The notes beneath the pieces were generated by a model, which ran no database searches, was not told the DNA's origin, and was given only the letters and a program-made list of their open reading frames with translations. This document shows positions 37,101-46,544 of a stretch of DNA of 64,000 nucleotides, in pieces. A program made the position numbers and the translations under genes. Source of the stretch: Colletes latitarsis (Eukaryota; Arthropoda; Insecta; Hymenoptera; Colletidae). Every line of letters starts with the position of its first letter. Within the stretch, counting starts at the first letter, position 1. The stretch is from NCBI RefSeq assembly GCF_051014445.1, contig NC_135137.1, positions 33,171,501 to 33,235,500 of the forward strand, in the 5' to 3' direction.

Positions 37101-37580
37101 TATAGTAATTGTTATTTTCGAAATACAGTTCATCGGTGGTCTATAGGATTTTATTTATTATTTTACTTTTATATAGAGAAGTGTTTACCTGGATTCCTGC
37201 AAGATGGCCAGCAGATCGAGACTCTTCTCCCTTTTGACCGGTTGTTTCGCGGACGGTTCCGGGCTGGTAGGATAAAATTGCGCGCTCTGAGGACTCCTGG
37301 GTACGTAGTAGGGGCTCGTCGGATATCCTGGCGAACCCTCGTGCGAATAATTGGGGGACAGTGGCAATTCACCGCCCGCGCCGGGATACGGCGGACTCGA
37401 GTAAGTAATGGGCGAGCTAGGACGCGGCGATTGAGCTTCCTGTTTGATTTGCGTCGGTTTCAAGGTATTCTGAGCGCTCGCGGTGACATAATCGTCCGAA
37501 AGAAGGGATAAATCGAACTGGAATGTGCTGTAATCGAACGACGGCGAATAGCCGGCTGCGGAAGGCACCGTTTGTGGCAT
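21746..37580 (-). CDS. Ets98B: ETS transcription factor, D-ETS-4/Ets98B (SPDEF-like), five-exon CDS
   Basis: A sequence-specific nuclear transcription factor of the PDEF subgroup of ETS proteins. CDS = join of 37580-37189, 36683-36016, 33886-33732, 24048-23832 and 22104-21746. All junctions are GT-AG and the phases match (2/1, 1/2, 0/0, 1/2), giving 596 residues and TAA. Domains: Pro/Ser/Tyr-rich N-terminus (1-115), acidic/Ser-rich middle with a poly-Ser stretch (192-218), Pointed domain (about 326-420, including AAWIQWARRQL and LHAQLEIWK), Asn/Thr linker, and ETS domain (508-596). The ETS domain starts IHLWQFLKELL, and its recognition helix KLSRSIRQYYKKGI has the Ser and Gln typical of the PDEF group where most ETS proteins have RALRYYY; the DNA-contacting Arg are 566 and 569. 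The protein ends at the domain, as in the family. In vertebrates SPDEF drives secretory and epithelial programmes, and the fly gene acts in the germ line and early embryo; function here is inferred from orthology. The true start may lie in an upstream exon. Confidence 0.96.
23832..24048 (-). CDS. Ets98B: Ets98B coding exon 4 (end of Pointed domain and Asn/Thr linker)
   Basis: The acceptor TTTTTGTTGCAG and the donor TCCGATG before GTAAGTGG bound 217 nt (72 codons plus one base of Asp478). It starts CGSMLHAQLEIWKAA, the last Pointed-domain helix, and continues into a disordered linker: ESPRNTLAASWSPAG, then nine Asn, a Thr-rich stretch and SPCNVDFSDD. The Asn run is a pure (GTT)9 repeat on the plus strand at 23911-23937, so length polymorphism is plausible. 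Confidence 0.94.
23911..23937 (+). repeat. (GTT)9 microsatellite inside Ets98B exon 4
   Basis: Nine uninterrupted GTT units on the plus strand, followed by GGG. On the coding strand this is (AAC)9, encoding nine Asn in the linker between the Pointed and ETS domains. A pure coding repeat of this length is prone to slippage. Confidence 0.97.
24189..24209. other. 21-nt palindrome in intron 3 near exon 4
   Basis: Arms TCTCTGATAT and ATATCAGAGA around a central T, about 140 nt upstream of the exon 4 acceptor on the gene strand. A chance hairpin or a regulatory site are both possible. Confidence 0.9.
25050..25218. repeat. Short tandem duplication, 126-bp period (intron 3)
   Basis: CTTTCAAGACTCAAAATAGA followed by CAAGGCATTCAAGACTTTAG at 25050 recurs at 25176 with few changes. 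Non-coding, in Ets98B intron 3. Confidence 0.75.
25260..26130. other. CpG-rich block in intron 3, unassigned
   Basis: About 870 bp that is strikingly richer in G+C and CpG than the surrounding intron, with long stop-poor stretches on both strands as expected from composition. The translated stretches are Arg/Ser/Ala-rich, match no family I know, and lack convincing splice sites. It could be an internal promoter or enhancer serving exons 4-5. No gene is called. Confidence 0.4.
25932..25951 (+). other. G-quadruplex motif in intron 3 CpG-rich block
   Basis: Four GGGG runs separated by single A, then a fifth G run: (GGGGA)3 followed by GGGGG. This is a canonical single-nucleotide-loop G4 motif on the plus strand, and a C-rich run on the transcribed gene strand. 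It sits in the most GC-rich part of intron 3. Confidence 0.8.
26836..27043 (+). mobile_element. Possible LTR remnant in Ets98B intron 3
   Basis: Begins TGTTACGTGT and ends GCCATTACA, the TGT...ACA boundary of retroviral-type LTRs, with AATAAA inside. It is followed at once by GTGGCGACTCCGGACC, which resembles a primer-binding site (TGGCGAC...). No gag/pol coding remnant follows and no second LTR was seen, so this may be a coincidence. Confidence 0.25.
27890..28095. repeat. Tandem duplication, 115-bp period (intron 3)
   Basis: ACATTTTTAGATATTAGTTA through CTGACTGGTTCA and ACACATCAAACAGTATAAT at 27890 is repeated from 28005 with only scattered substitutions. The low divergence suggests a recent event. 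Confidence 0.85.
28096..33731. other. Intron 3 remainder, no exon recognised
   Basis: Part of the 9683-nt intron between Pointed-domain exons 3 and 4. Besides the diverged duplication near 29.1/30.0 kb there is nothing I can support. CpG-richer patches occur at about 30.5-30.9 and 31.65-32.2 kb. Confidence 0.5.
29092..30100. repeat. Diverged direct duplication, ~889 bp apart (intron 3)
   Basis: ACAATGAGAGCTCAAGATG...GAGATTAATA at 29104 resembles ACAATGAGAGCCCAGGATG...GAGATTAATA at 29993. Both are followed by AGCAAGAAAG, GGATCA and GTAAATC/ATAAATC-like blocks. About 110 bp align. It could be two old copies of a dispersed element. Confidence 0.5.
33732..33886 (-). CDS. Ets98B: Ets98B coding exon 3 (core of Pointed/SAM domain)
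   Basis: The acceptor TTATTGCAG and the donor CCTCAG before GTGAGTACG bound 155 nt. Two bases complete Glu354 and 51 codons follow, ending in phase 0. The product contains WSAADVAAWIQWARRQL, then PLESFNVDGATLTSLTEEEF, then CQRAPQ. This is the helical core of the SAM_PNT fold with its conserved Trp, the FNVDGATL turn and the LTEEEF motif. The exon is isolated: 2.1 kb from exon 2 and 9.7 kb from exon 4. Confidence 0.95.
36016..36683 (-). CDS. Ets98B: Ets98B coding exon 2 (residues 131-354, Ser-rich region and start of Pointed domain)
   Basis: The acceptor is TTTGGTTTCAG and the donor is ACCCAG before GTGAGTAAC. The 668 nt complete Arg131 and end one base into Glu354. It reads LLAESLGYRE, an acidic/CTPPR segment, three leucine-rich short motifs (LLKEILFKEE 181-190, LRNLLFKGA 230-238, LLREVLRDT 281-289) around a poly-Ser tract, then the N-terminal helix of the Pointed domain (about 326-353, EPVLSLAIQQLQKDF). 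The poly-Ser part is encoded by trinucleotide-like DNA (CTG/CTC on the plus strand, near 36465-36495). Confidence 0.95.
36951..37090. mobile_element. TTAA-flanked MITE inside Ets98B intron 1
   Basis: The 140-bp segment begins TTAACCCTTTGCACTCTACT and ends, as its reverse complement, TTAACCTTTTGCACTTCGAG. These are terminal inverted repeats with one mismatch over the first 15 bases, and TTAA lies at both ends. It has no coding capacity. TTAA target sites and CCC starts are characteristic of piggyBac-type elements, so this is probably a piggyBac-derived MITE; the family assignment is inference. It makes up over a quarter of the 505-nt intron. The interior (GGAGAAGAGAATATTTTT) matches the element at 57192-57427. 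Confidence 0.7.
37189..37580 (-). CDS. Ets98B: Ets98B coding exon 1 (residues 1-131, N-terminal region)
   Basis: Begins with ATG directly after a strong acceptor (CTCTTTTTTCAG) and ends at AATCCAG before GTAAACAC. The 392 nt give 130 codons plus two bases of Arg131. The residues are low-complexity Pro/Ser/Tyr, with many SP/TSP sites (kinase-site-like) and PYP-type repeats, then KREKSLDLLAILQES. Two consensus-like sumoylation motifs are visible: IKQE (45-48) and VKRE (115-118). Because the acceptor abuts the ATG, an upstream exon exists; it may be 5' UTR or may add coding sequence in phase 0. Confidence 0.9.
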
Positions 37581-37668
37581 CTGAAAAAAGAGGACATTGC
37601 CGTCGGTTAAACTTGTTTCTAAACTGGCGAGAGTTTACTATAAATCGTGTTTCTTATCGGGAAACTTA

Positions 37669-38060
37669 TACAGGGTGTTCGGCCACCCCTGGGAAAAATT
37701 TTAATGGGAGATACTAGAAGCAAAAATAAGACGAAAATCAAAAATATCAATTTCTTGACTGAGGCTTCGTTAGTAAGTTAGTAAGTTATTAAAAAATTTC
37801 AAATCATTCTGAAAAAATTATTTTCGGTTGCGGGGGTTAATTATAATCATTTTTTGTGAATACACATACCCCCGAAATCCTACCCACTTTCGAGAAAAAA
37901 ATTCAGGTAGCTGCTGAAATTTTTCGACGAAAAAAAAAGTTTTCAAATCGTTCTAAAAAAAATATTTTTGGTTGCGGGGGTCAATTACAATTATTTTTGG
38001 TGAATAGACATACCCCCGAAATCCTACCTACTTTTTAGAAAAAAAAAAAAACAAATTTCG
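37669..38060 (+). mobile_element. Interspersed repeat copy A, with tandem internal module, next to Ets98B exon 1
   Basis: Starts ATACAGGGTGTTCGGCCACC, continues CTGGGAAAAATTTTAATGGG and a GAGGCTTCGTTA segment shared with copies at 19597-19858 and 63392-64000. The internal module (TTTCAAATC..., TTGCGGGGGT..., CATACCCCCGAAATCC) occurs twice, at 37797 and 37941, a 144-bp tandem duplication. No open reading frame of a transposase is visible. It ends about 90 bp from the exon 1 acceptor on its left side. I cannot name the family. Confidence 0.75.
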
Positions 38061-38285
38061 AAGATTGTGTTGCCAGTTTGTGACATTAAAAAAACGCAAA
38101 TTTCGAGGAAGAATAGTACGTTTGGTGGTCAAGTTTCTGCAAGGTCCAAGTATTTAACAATAACGTTCGACCACCTTATTCAACGTTGCGCATTCCAGAC
38201 GATCCACATTTTACTTGGTTGTGTATGAGCGAAAAGATCTAGTCGAAATGATACACTTTCCTCGAGACTGCACCGATGGACCCAA

Positions 38286-38360
38286 GGGTCCATTTATCTT
38301 TCCGCGTGTTTATTGCCCGTCCCGCGCTTAAACTCGCGTCAGTTTGTTACGCTCCGTAAG
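38286..38360. repeat. 75-bp duplicated block, copy 1 (upstream of Ets98B)
   Basis: Matches 39125-39199 without gaps at 64 of 75 positions. Shared segments include CATTTATCTTTCCG, GTGTTTATTGCCCGTC and TCAGTTTGTTACGCT. Nine of the 11 differences are transitions, mostly C/T. The flanks on either side do not align obviously, so only this block is shared. Confidence 0.85.
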
Positions 38361-39124
38361 TCACTTATGGCTTAGGGCGATCTCGAGCCCCATCTTCGAG
38401 GCTCGCGAGGCGACCGAGGCCGCGATATCGTTCCGTCAAACGTCCGATTCGAACGTAAACGTCCCGATCACTCCCACATGAACGCGTTCGATCACGGCCA
38501 AAGACTCTCCGTACGTTTCCAGGATTCTCGAATCCCGTTCTACGTGGGTGTCCACGCGAATAACAGTGGTACGAAAATACAAATTTCTACGATGCAACGA
38601 GAATTCATCAATTAAATCGATGTTAATGCTTAGTAGTCGTTCTATCCTTTCGTTTATTTCTTTTTAAATAAAGTTTAATCGAACGCACAAGTAGGTATGA
38701 GCACGAACATCGTTTCGATCCGGTACAAACGATCCTAAAATAGTGTCTCTGATTCTACAACGATGCTCATTAAACGCTAACAGCCTGCTATCCTGTCCTC
38801 CTGGTTTGTTCAGGCTGGCGTGGTTCGATGCTTTTAAATCAAAGAAACATCCGCCGAATGCAACGGTAATTAAAACTTCACCCCCCCTTTGGTACATCGA
38901 ACGAGGTCGAAAGGGGTTACGATCGCGATATCGCGGGTAGAAAATAGCGCAGCAGTTGGACCGGGGTAATAATAAATATCGGTTGAAATTTCCTAGTAAA
39001 TAATCGGCTAACGACTCGCTATTATCTTCCGTCGCGTCTGAAAATAAGGGAAGCCCGAGCCAAAACGAAACACTTTCCCCGACGGTTCACGGGGCCCCGG
39101 TTGGGTCGGTGTGGTGCACCTTAA

Positions 39125-39199
39125 GGGCCCATTTATCTTTCCGTGTGTTTATTGCCCGTCGTGTGTTTGACCTCGCATCAGTTTGTTACGCTTTGTAAG
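39125..39199. repeat. 75-bp duplicated block, copy 2 (upstream of Ets98B)
   Basis: Direct-orientation partner of 38286-38360, offset by 839 bp. This copy has TG/CA at several places where copy 1 has CG, as expected if CpG decay separated the two copies. Confidence 0.85.
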
Positions 39200-39337
39200 C
39201 CCATTACAACGTTCCCAGTGCATCTTCCCTACGCTCAGGCGGGGTCGCGTCTGACATTTTGACGTAGTGCCCCGCAAAGGTCGACGCGAAATAAACGATT
39301 ATACCCATACACGAGCTCGCGGATTTGCACGCTTACT

Positions 39338-39346
39338 CTTTATATA
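39338..39346 (-). promoter_or_regulatory. Candidate minus-strand TATA box upstream of Ets98B
   Basis: The minus strand reads GTGGGTATATAAAGAGTAAG, a good TATA-box match, about 1.76 kb upstream of the first identified coding exon and inside a CpG-rich interval. It lies immediately upstream of one copy of a duplicated 75-bp block (39125-39199). No clear initiator was identified and AT-rich DNA yields chance matches, so it is only a candidate for a 5' exon promoter. Confidence 0.2.
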
Positions 39347-42300
39347 CCCACGTAGAGACACAATGCCCCGTACCCCCACCGACGCGACCGCGTACACCAC
39401 GCTAACGGCGCGGACCGAGAGGGAGGAACAGAGATAAACCTAGGTGAACAGATACGGGGGAGAGCCACAAAAGAGAACCGCTTATTTCTCGACTTCTCCT
39501 AGCCTACCGCGAAAGGTCCCGGGGAGAAAGAGAATGTTTATCTATGCTGATGGGATCTGTGGACGATGGAATTTCTGCCCGAGCTTTCCTGAATCGCCTG
39601 GAAAAAGTACCCGGGGTGCCCTAACCCCCTTCTTCGTGAATACTCCCGGAAATCATCTTGCAAGCTGCTCGATACGATGGGAACTTTGTATTTAAATTTA
39701 CACGAACGTTGGAACCTCCAAATGGGTACTTTCATTTTTCGATCTTTTAATCACAGCTTTTAAAATTTTGGCATTTTTAGGGACGATGATTTCTATGCAA
39801 TTTCAATTCTTTGGAACAAGTTATTAACGAAACCAGGGAAAATTGAGAGTTTGCAAGCTGCTAAATATGATGCAATTTGATATTTCGAATGTACCACTTC
39901 CAGAAGGGTGATACTCATTTCTCGTATTTTCTATTTTTGTTTTACCACACTACTTAAAATTGTGACGTTTGAAGGGACAATTTCTACACAATTGCAACCC
40001 TTATTCAATAACTGGAACACCTGGATATCGAAACTGCTTTGATAGGATAAGTAAAATATTAAATAATGATTTAACGTTGAAAATTTTTAACACTAAATTT
40101 ACAGCCATTGTTTGCACATATTTTTACCTAAATTCACCATATTAACAGTTTCATTAAAATGTGATTTTCTTCACGATTTATACCATTATATTGATCAACT
40201 TTAATATAATTTAATATAATATAATTCTATAATTCCAAATACGTAAAGAACTGAAAATAATTGTCTATTATAATAAACAATATCATTACATTGATCCCAT
40301 TTAATATAAATTACTAACAGACAATATTATGAATTCTGTAACTGCAAATATGAAAAGAGCTGATAGTAGTTATCTATTGTAATGAATAAACGAAGACAGA
40401 AAGATGAAGAGACGCGTCGATGGTTGGATGGTTTCGCGAGTACATTGAAGTTTGTCGTGGAAATAAGCTTTACAACAGTTAACAGGGTAATTAAAATGCA
40501 TAATAGCAGAAACTGGTGGTATCCGAACTGCTCAATTAACGGACAGGATACGTCTCAGCGTGCTTGCCCAACTGTTCTTTTTGCGATGGGGAGTCGACAA
40601 AAATCGTCTCCGCAACGACAAGTTTTTACGGCTTCCTCGGTTTCCTGCTATCTCCTTGGCCTTTCCTAAGGACCAGTCATTGACGTCACGTTACCGACTA
40701 ACCAACGGTGCAGCTGCATTCTCTCCTTTCGTGCATTAAACACGGAATTCCACTGAAGTCACGACGCCGCGGATCGACCTCGTCATTTTCGAGACATCGA
40801 CACATTTTCGGGCCGATTCGCCGGCAAAACCAGACAGAGGGACGTCTAGATCTCTGACGAATAGCGATGGGACTAAGTGGAACACGTTTTTCCAAATTTC
40901 TCCCAAAATCAAATGTCAAATCAAAAATTTTAACTCGTTTCGTTCCAACATAGCTAATTTTTTTAGTAAGTTAGACCTTTCTTTTTATTTACAACTAACA
41001 TTCTTTTTAAATTTTGTATTGGAAAATCATTACTATCAAGTGTATAATTTTTATTACATCAAAAATGTAGAAAATTTCTCCTAATAGGCAGAACAATAAC
41101 AACAACGTCAAATGTTTACTCTTCAATATTTGCTTATGATGAGAGAGTTTTCTTCAGAAAGATTATTCAGATACCAAAAAATACACTAAAAAATATAATG
41201 ATTTTACTTGAAATAGTATTTAAGTTACGTTAGAAAACATGCTCGTATTTGGAAAAAATTTAATCAAGTGCTATTTATTTTCTACGTGTTCGTGTAAAGT
41301 TTTAATAGAAATGTTTAGTATTTGATTTCAACCACAATCACTGCTATTATTTTTCACGCAGCTCGCGAAATCCTCAGTTCCATTACTATCAACGAGAATT
41401 ATTGGAGTTTCACGACTCGCCATTATTTCTCACGAGCAGAATTTATTTCTTCGAAGAAATCATTTTTTTTCGCGTATACCGATCGCATCCACGGTGCCAG
41501 ATATGCATAATGAAATGTGTTTTTAATAGCTGGTGCCCGGTTACGAGTAGCTAAGCAATAAACTTTTTTACGCGACTTGAATATATTTAAAACATTAATT
41601 GGATAGGTGTTTTGAAAAATCTGTTCGATTCTAAAGAAGGACGATAGGCTGATACGATTTCCGATCTCTAAAAGTGTAGGCAAAGAGATTAAAACGATAA
41701 TGTGGTTTTTACAGCTTGAGAATTTTGTGAAATCGCCCCCTTAATTGGTCTGACCTATAATAAAGTGTAACATCGAGCAAAAGAAAATATTATTCGGTGA
41801 ACTTTTAAATGCCAGACTTGCAAGAAACTCTCTTAATTCGGTCGATGCACGTATACATTTGACGATTTTCGTAAAAAAAATGAAACGACGAAAAACCACA
41901 ATGAATTATCGTTTGGTTCAAATTTTTCGACACGTTGCTCGCCAATTAAATATTTCACTGTAACGAATAGCGTTTAATATTTCTTAAGGAAAAAAGAAGT
42001 TACATTTACAACGTAAGAGGAACCGATTTCACAACTTCGATCGGGCACTCTTATTTTCCTCTTGCGTAATCACTATAATCTTTGCGATTCGTTTATGTTT
42101 ACGATTTGTGAAAGTTTTGATAATCGTATGAATCATACGGTAAATCATTAATTTACTAGAAAGTCACGACTTTCAAATAACTTTGGAATATATCAAAAAT
42201 ATTACGATTACCATTGACACGTAATATCAGTTTTATTTTTTTATCTGTTTCGTAATGTTACGTCAATTTGACTATACTGTTAAATTGATATAATACTGTT

Positions 42301-45194
42301 CAATAGAAACAAAACAAACAAAGATGAAATATATGAAAGTTCATTTTTGCAAAGAGCAAAATACAGGTTAATAATTTAATGAAGGCTTTATTTGAGCATA
42401 ATACAAAATTTGGATTTATGAAACTCCATTTTGTTCAGTACATCTAAGCGTTTGCGTAGGTTTGTTTATTCTTGTTTGCCTTTATAGTTAATATCTACAT
42501 TGTTCTGTTCTATTTGAATAGTGCATTATGCTCTTTACGTTTAATCTATTTAAATTGTGTATTATATTATTTAATTTCTATTTAGCGTGTATTTATAATG
42601 TGAAAATCAAAATTTAACGTTGGAGATTACTATTGAATCGGTTTAATTGCAATATATCTGTTCGATTTGCAAGATTTTACAATGATGATCTCGTTGTGAA
42701 CGTGGTTCGTAATAATCAGTCTTTCAACCATCGCGAACGAACTTTGTACGCGATTGATAATAATTTCGGGTAACGATGACCTTCGACAGCATCATGGCAG
42801 AGAAAGCGTGGTCGAATTTCAGCACATTCTTTCGGCATCGAACCGATTTCCGTGTGCCCATCCGGTGAAAGCTTATCGTTTCAGTGATTTTGTTTCGGAG
42901 CTGATCTCGTGACGCCATTACTGTTAATTTAAACGTGGCGCAACAGGTGTTTAAAATCGTTCGCGAATTCGTTAGGAAAGAGCGAAACAACCAAACTTCA
43001 AAATCTCGAGCACTACATCGATCAATCGTTTAAAAAAGCTTATTTTACGATAAACAACTCCATTCATCTACAAAATTACGATTAAATAGACGCGCTCGAT
43101 CGAACCAACTGTGTAAATCTTCGAGTAATTTGACCTAAAAATGAGAAATTTATTATTTTAGAGACACGATTTTAAAATACTTCAACATTTGATTTCGTTC
43201 GAAAATTGCTGGATGTTTTGCACTTTAAATCAAAGCTGGTATCCAAAGACAGGGTTCGAGAGGTTCACTGACCCGGCAAGAGAACAACAGGCAAGTTCAA
43301 GGACAATAATTGTACGATTCACAGGGCCATACCTTGGATGATCCTTAATCTGTCATGACGTAATGAAATTAGAAAGGCAGATGGCGTCACGGCCTCGCTT
43401 TGTTCGTCGCTGACAATGCTCGTCCAATTTCTTTTCGCTCCGATCGTACAACGATACAAGAACAGCGTCTTATAAACGTTCGGTACTTCTATTTCTACAC
43501 TGTTGACACGGTAGCTGGATTATTCGAACAATGATTGCCCGTTACGATGTTTCAATGAAAGGTGGTATCGTTCTTTGTACTTTGTATACTATCAACCCGA
43601 ATGAAATTTACTGGAACCATTTTCATAGCCTCCTATCTAAAAAGACGACGAACCCTGAAAGCTGCGTTCCCGCGTGCAAGTTACAAACATCGTGAACCCG
43701 GAATAAAACGAAGTTATAAACAATAAAGCTCACGTGTCTCGTTATTTAGCGACCTTGAAAGAGGAAGAAAGAAGGTACCAAGCGTCGATTACACGAGACC
43801 TTCGGCAGCTTCGCGTATCCGTTTACAAACAACGTGCGCGACCGTTGCACACGTCGAGGCTCGCGTATAAATAAGCAATAAACGAAAATTACTTGCACAA
43901 TTTAATCTTCGCGCCATTAAAGCGACGTTGAGGGCCCAGGGGGAGCTCGGAAGCGGTTGTTCGCGGTTTAAAATTAAAATTCAACGGATTCTTCGTCTCC
44001 GTGGACCACCGTCCCCCAAGCACTTTCGACGTGGCCCGCTCGAATGCCATTTTACAAGGTTGCGAACGAACAAAAAGCACGAGACTGCAACTTTTTTTGC
44101 CATAATACGGATCCCCCACCCTTTGAGCTCCCGTCACGTTGTCGGAGACGGTCTCAATCGGCGCTTTAACGATCGGGAATATTTATGAAAGGGATTTCCT
44201 CCGCGAGTTATCATCGTTGTGACAAGATACGTCGAGCGAGGCAATCGCGAATCGCTATTCTCTCGTACGTCGATTCCCGCCGATTCATCGGCATGTCCGA
44301 CGTCCAGAGACGGTCCGTGTAATTAATTCCAGTTATGCTAAACGCGGCGAACTGATGTCAGCTATCGCAGTGTACAAGCGAGTCACGGTCGCTGGAATGC
44401 GTCACAGGATGTCGAATTACTCCAGAAACTCTGACTTTGGTTCGTTAACTCGATGGGCTGCGATTAGGTCTGTCGTCAGGAGAACAACCCTTCCGGAAGC
44501 GACGCGGAGGGAATCTCTCCTGGATGCGGTGTTGAGCTCCAAAATTTTAACGACGTTCAATTTTATTATTACACCGCTAAATTTACAAGCAATTCCAGCG
44601 ATTCCAGGGAATTTTTAGTAAATATGTTGACTAAGACAATGATATGAATAGTATACTGGTGAATATGTAGGTTGAGATTTTAAATAATAAGGGTGAAAGA
44701 ACAATGTTTAATAGCAGATGAAAATTATACAATTTTCTGTAAAACTGGCATTTTTGTTTTAGACTAAACTGCATGGGAGTTTCAGTATTTATTTTTGTAA
44801 GTTAAAATTCATAAATTCTATTTAAATTTATTTTTCTCAACGCCTCAACTTGAGAATTAATTTTTGGAAAATCTTGTGATCCATACATGGGCGATGTGGC
44901 AGCGAAAGTGTTGAATGAGTTTTATAAATGTGGATTGTTGGGGTTCATTGATTTTAGTCATGTTCTTAGGATGTCGAAATAAAGATTTAGAATTCCGTCG
45001 TATTTATTCCCCTTGTGAATTCGATATTGCAATTTCTTTCAGTTTTCTCTCGGTATGAAGTATCTTTAATACTTGCAGTCCACTTTCTTTTATCTATCAC
45101 TCATTATTTCTTTCGTTTCTTCTTTGAGATGCAATACGGTAATTTATATAATTTATGTAAGTAGGTCGGGACCGGCAATTACTTTCGGATGAAT

Positions 45195-45217
45195 AAAGCG
45201 CCAGAGAGTGGCGCTTT
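45195..45217. other. 23-nt inverted repeat, GC-rich arms
   Basis: AAAGCGCCA and TGGCGCTTT flank GAGAG. It is a short hairpin with unusually GC-rich arms for the surrounding DNA. Function unknown. Confidence 0.9.
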
Positions 45218-46519
45218 CAACTATAGAATAACCATACGGATGAAAATCATTGGAAATTTCCCCATTCTCACAAATGAATTCTTGTTCCCTTAAAACGATC
45301 GTCTTTTTATAGCATCGTGTATTCATGCCTCGAAACCCATGTTTGATCTTTCATATTTCTATTTCTATTTATCATTTCTCTGACATTTTCGAATCCTCGA
45401 ATTGAATTCATATAGATCTGCCTCTGTGTCGCAATCGACATTGTTGTCTTTCACACGATTAACTCTCAGACCAAATCTTTCTATTTCTGTACAACTAGAA
45501 ATTAATTTAACATTAATCGTAGAACTTATTTTTCCAACTTCATTGAATTTTCTTAATATCGTGAAAAGTTCTATCATTCATAATAACCTGTCGTCTTAAA
45601 ACAATTATCAAGATAAAAGATTTCGTCCAGAAAAGTACCATAAGAAAAAACATTAGATTAAAATAAAATAAAATAAAAATCGAGTGGTTTTTCGAGACCC
45701 TGCGAAGAGCTCGATGTTACTTTCGACTTTCTTCCCGTGTCGTTTTAACGAGCACCGACGTCGCCATTAAAATGACGGACAATTTCGCATTCAGGAATCT
45801 CGTTCGATACACTTCCACGAAAGAACGAAACGCGCGACATAATATTAATAAACTCGAATGTCACATGATTATACCGTTACCTGTCATGACATTTTGCGTC
45901 GATCCGCATACTTCTTGGCGAGATCATTACCATCGTCAACGTGGAACGAGCTGCGAGCATAGAACCCATCGGGAGCCAACCGAATTTCGATGCTGATCCT
46001 CCGATAAACAATGTCACCGACCACCATCAATTAACCCCTCGACTCTTCTTTTGTTCGCGACCCGATTGCGAGGAGGTAACGGTAGCACAGTGCTTTCGAT
46101 CGTCCACTTTATAAATTCCTTTCGCGTTCTTACGGTGACGGACCCAACATTACATAATATATATGAACGATCGATTAATCTTCTTTCTTCGAGACGATTA
46201 ACGCTAAACGCATTATATAATTGACGTACAATGCTTTGAGATTGTTTGCAGTTCCGTGGGACAATGACGAAGTAAAAAGAATCGGCTGAATAATTAAAAT
46301 ATCGAGAAATTAACTTGTTTGGCGTTGAGAGTAAAATTGATGGACAAATTATTAGTTACGTTTATTATCGTCGAGGTAAGAGATTAAGTTTTATCTCAGA
46401 AATAGAGATTAAAAAATAAATTTTTACGCTTGGAATTTTCTATTTAATTTTCATCGAAATTCGACAATAAATAGAAATATTAGCATATAATGTTATTCGT
46501 TGATTCCTTAATATTTATT

Positions 46520-46544
46520 CTCTTTAGATAAATTATCTAAAGAG
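46520..46544. other. 25-nt perfect palindrome
   Basis: Arms CTCTTTAGATAA and TTATCTAAAGAG around one central A give 12 paired bases. It is isolated in AT-rich flank with no gene near it. Confidence 0.9.
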
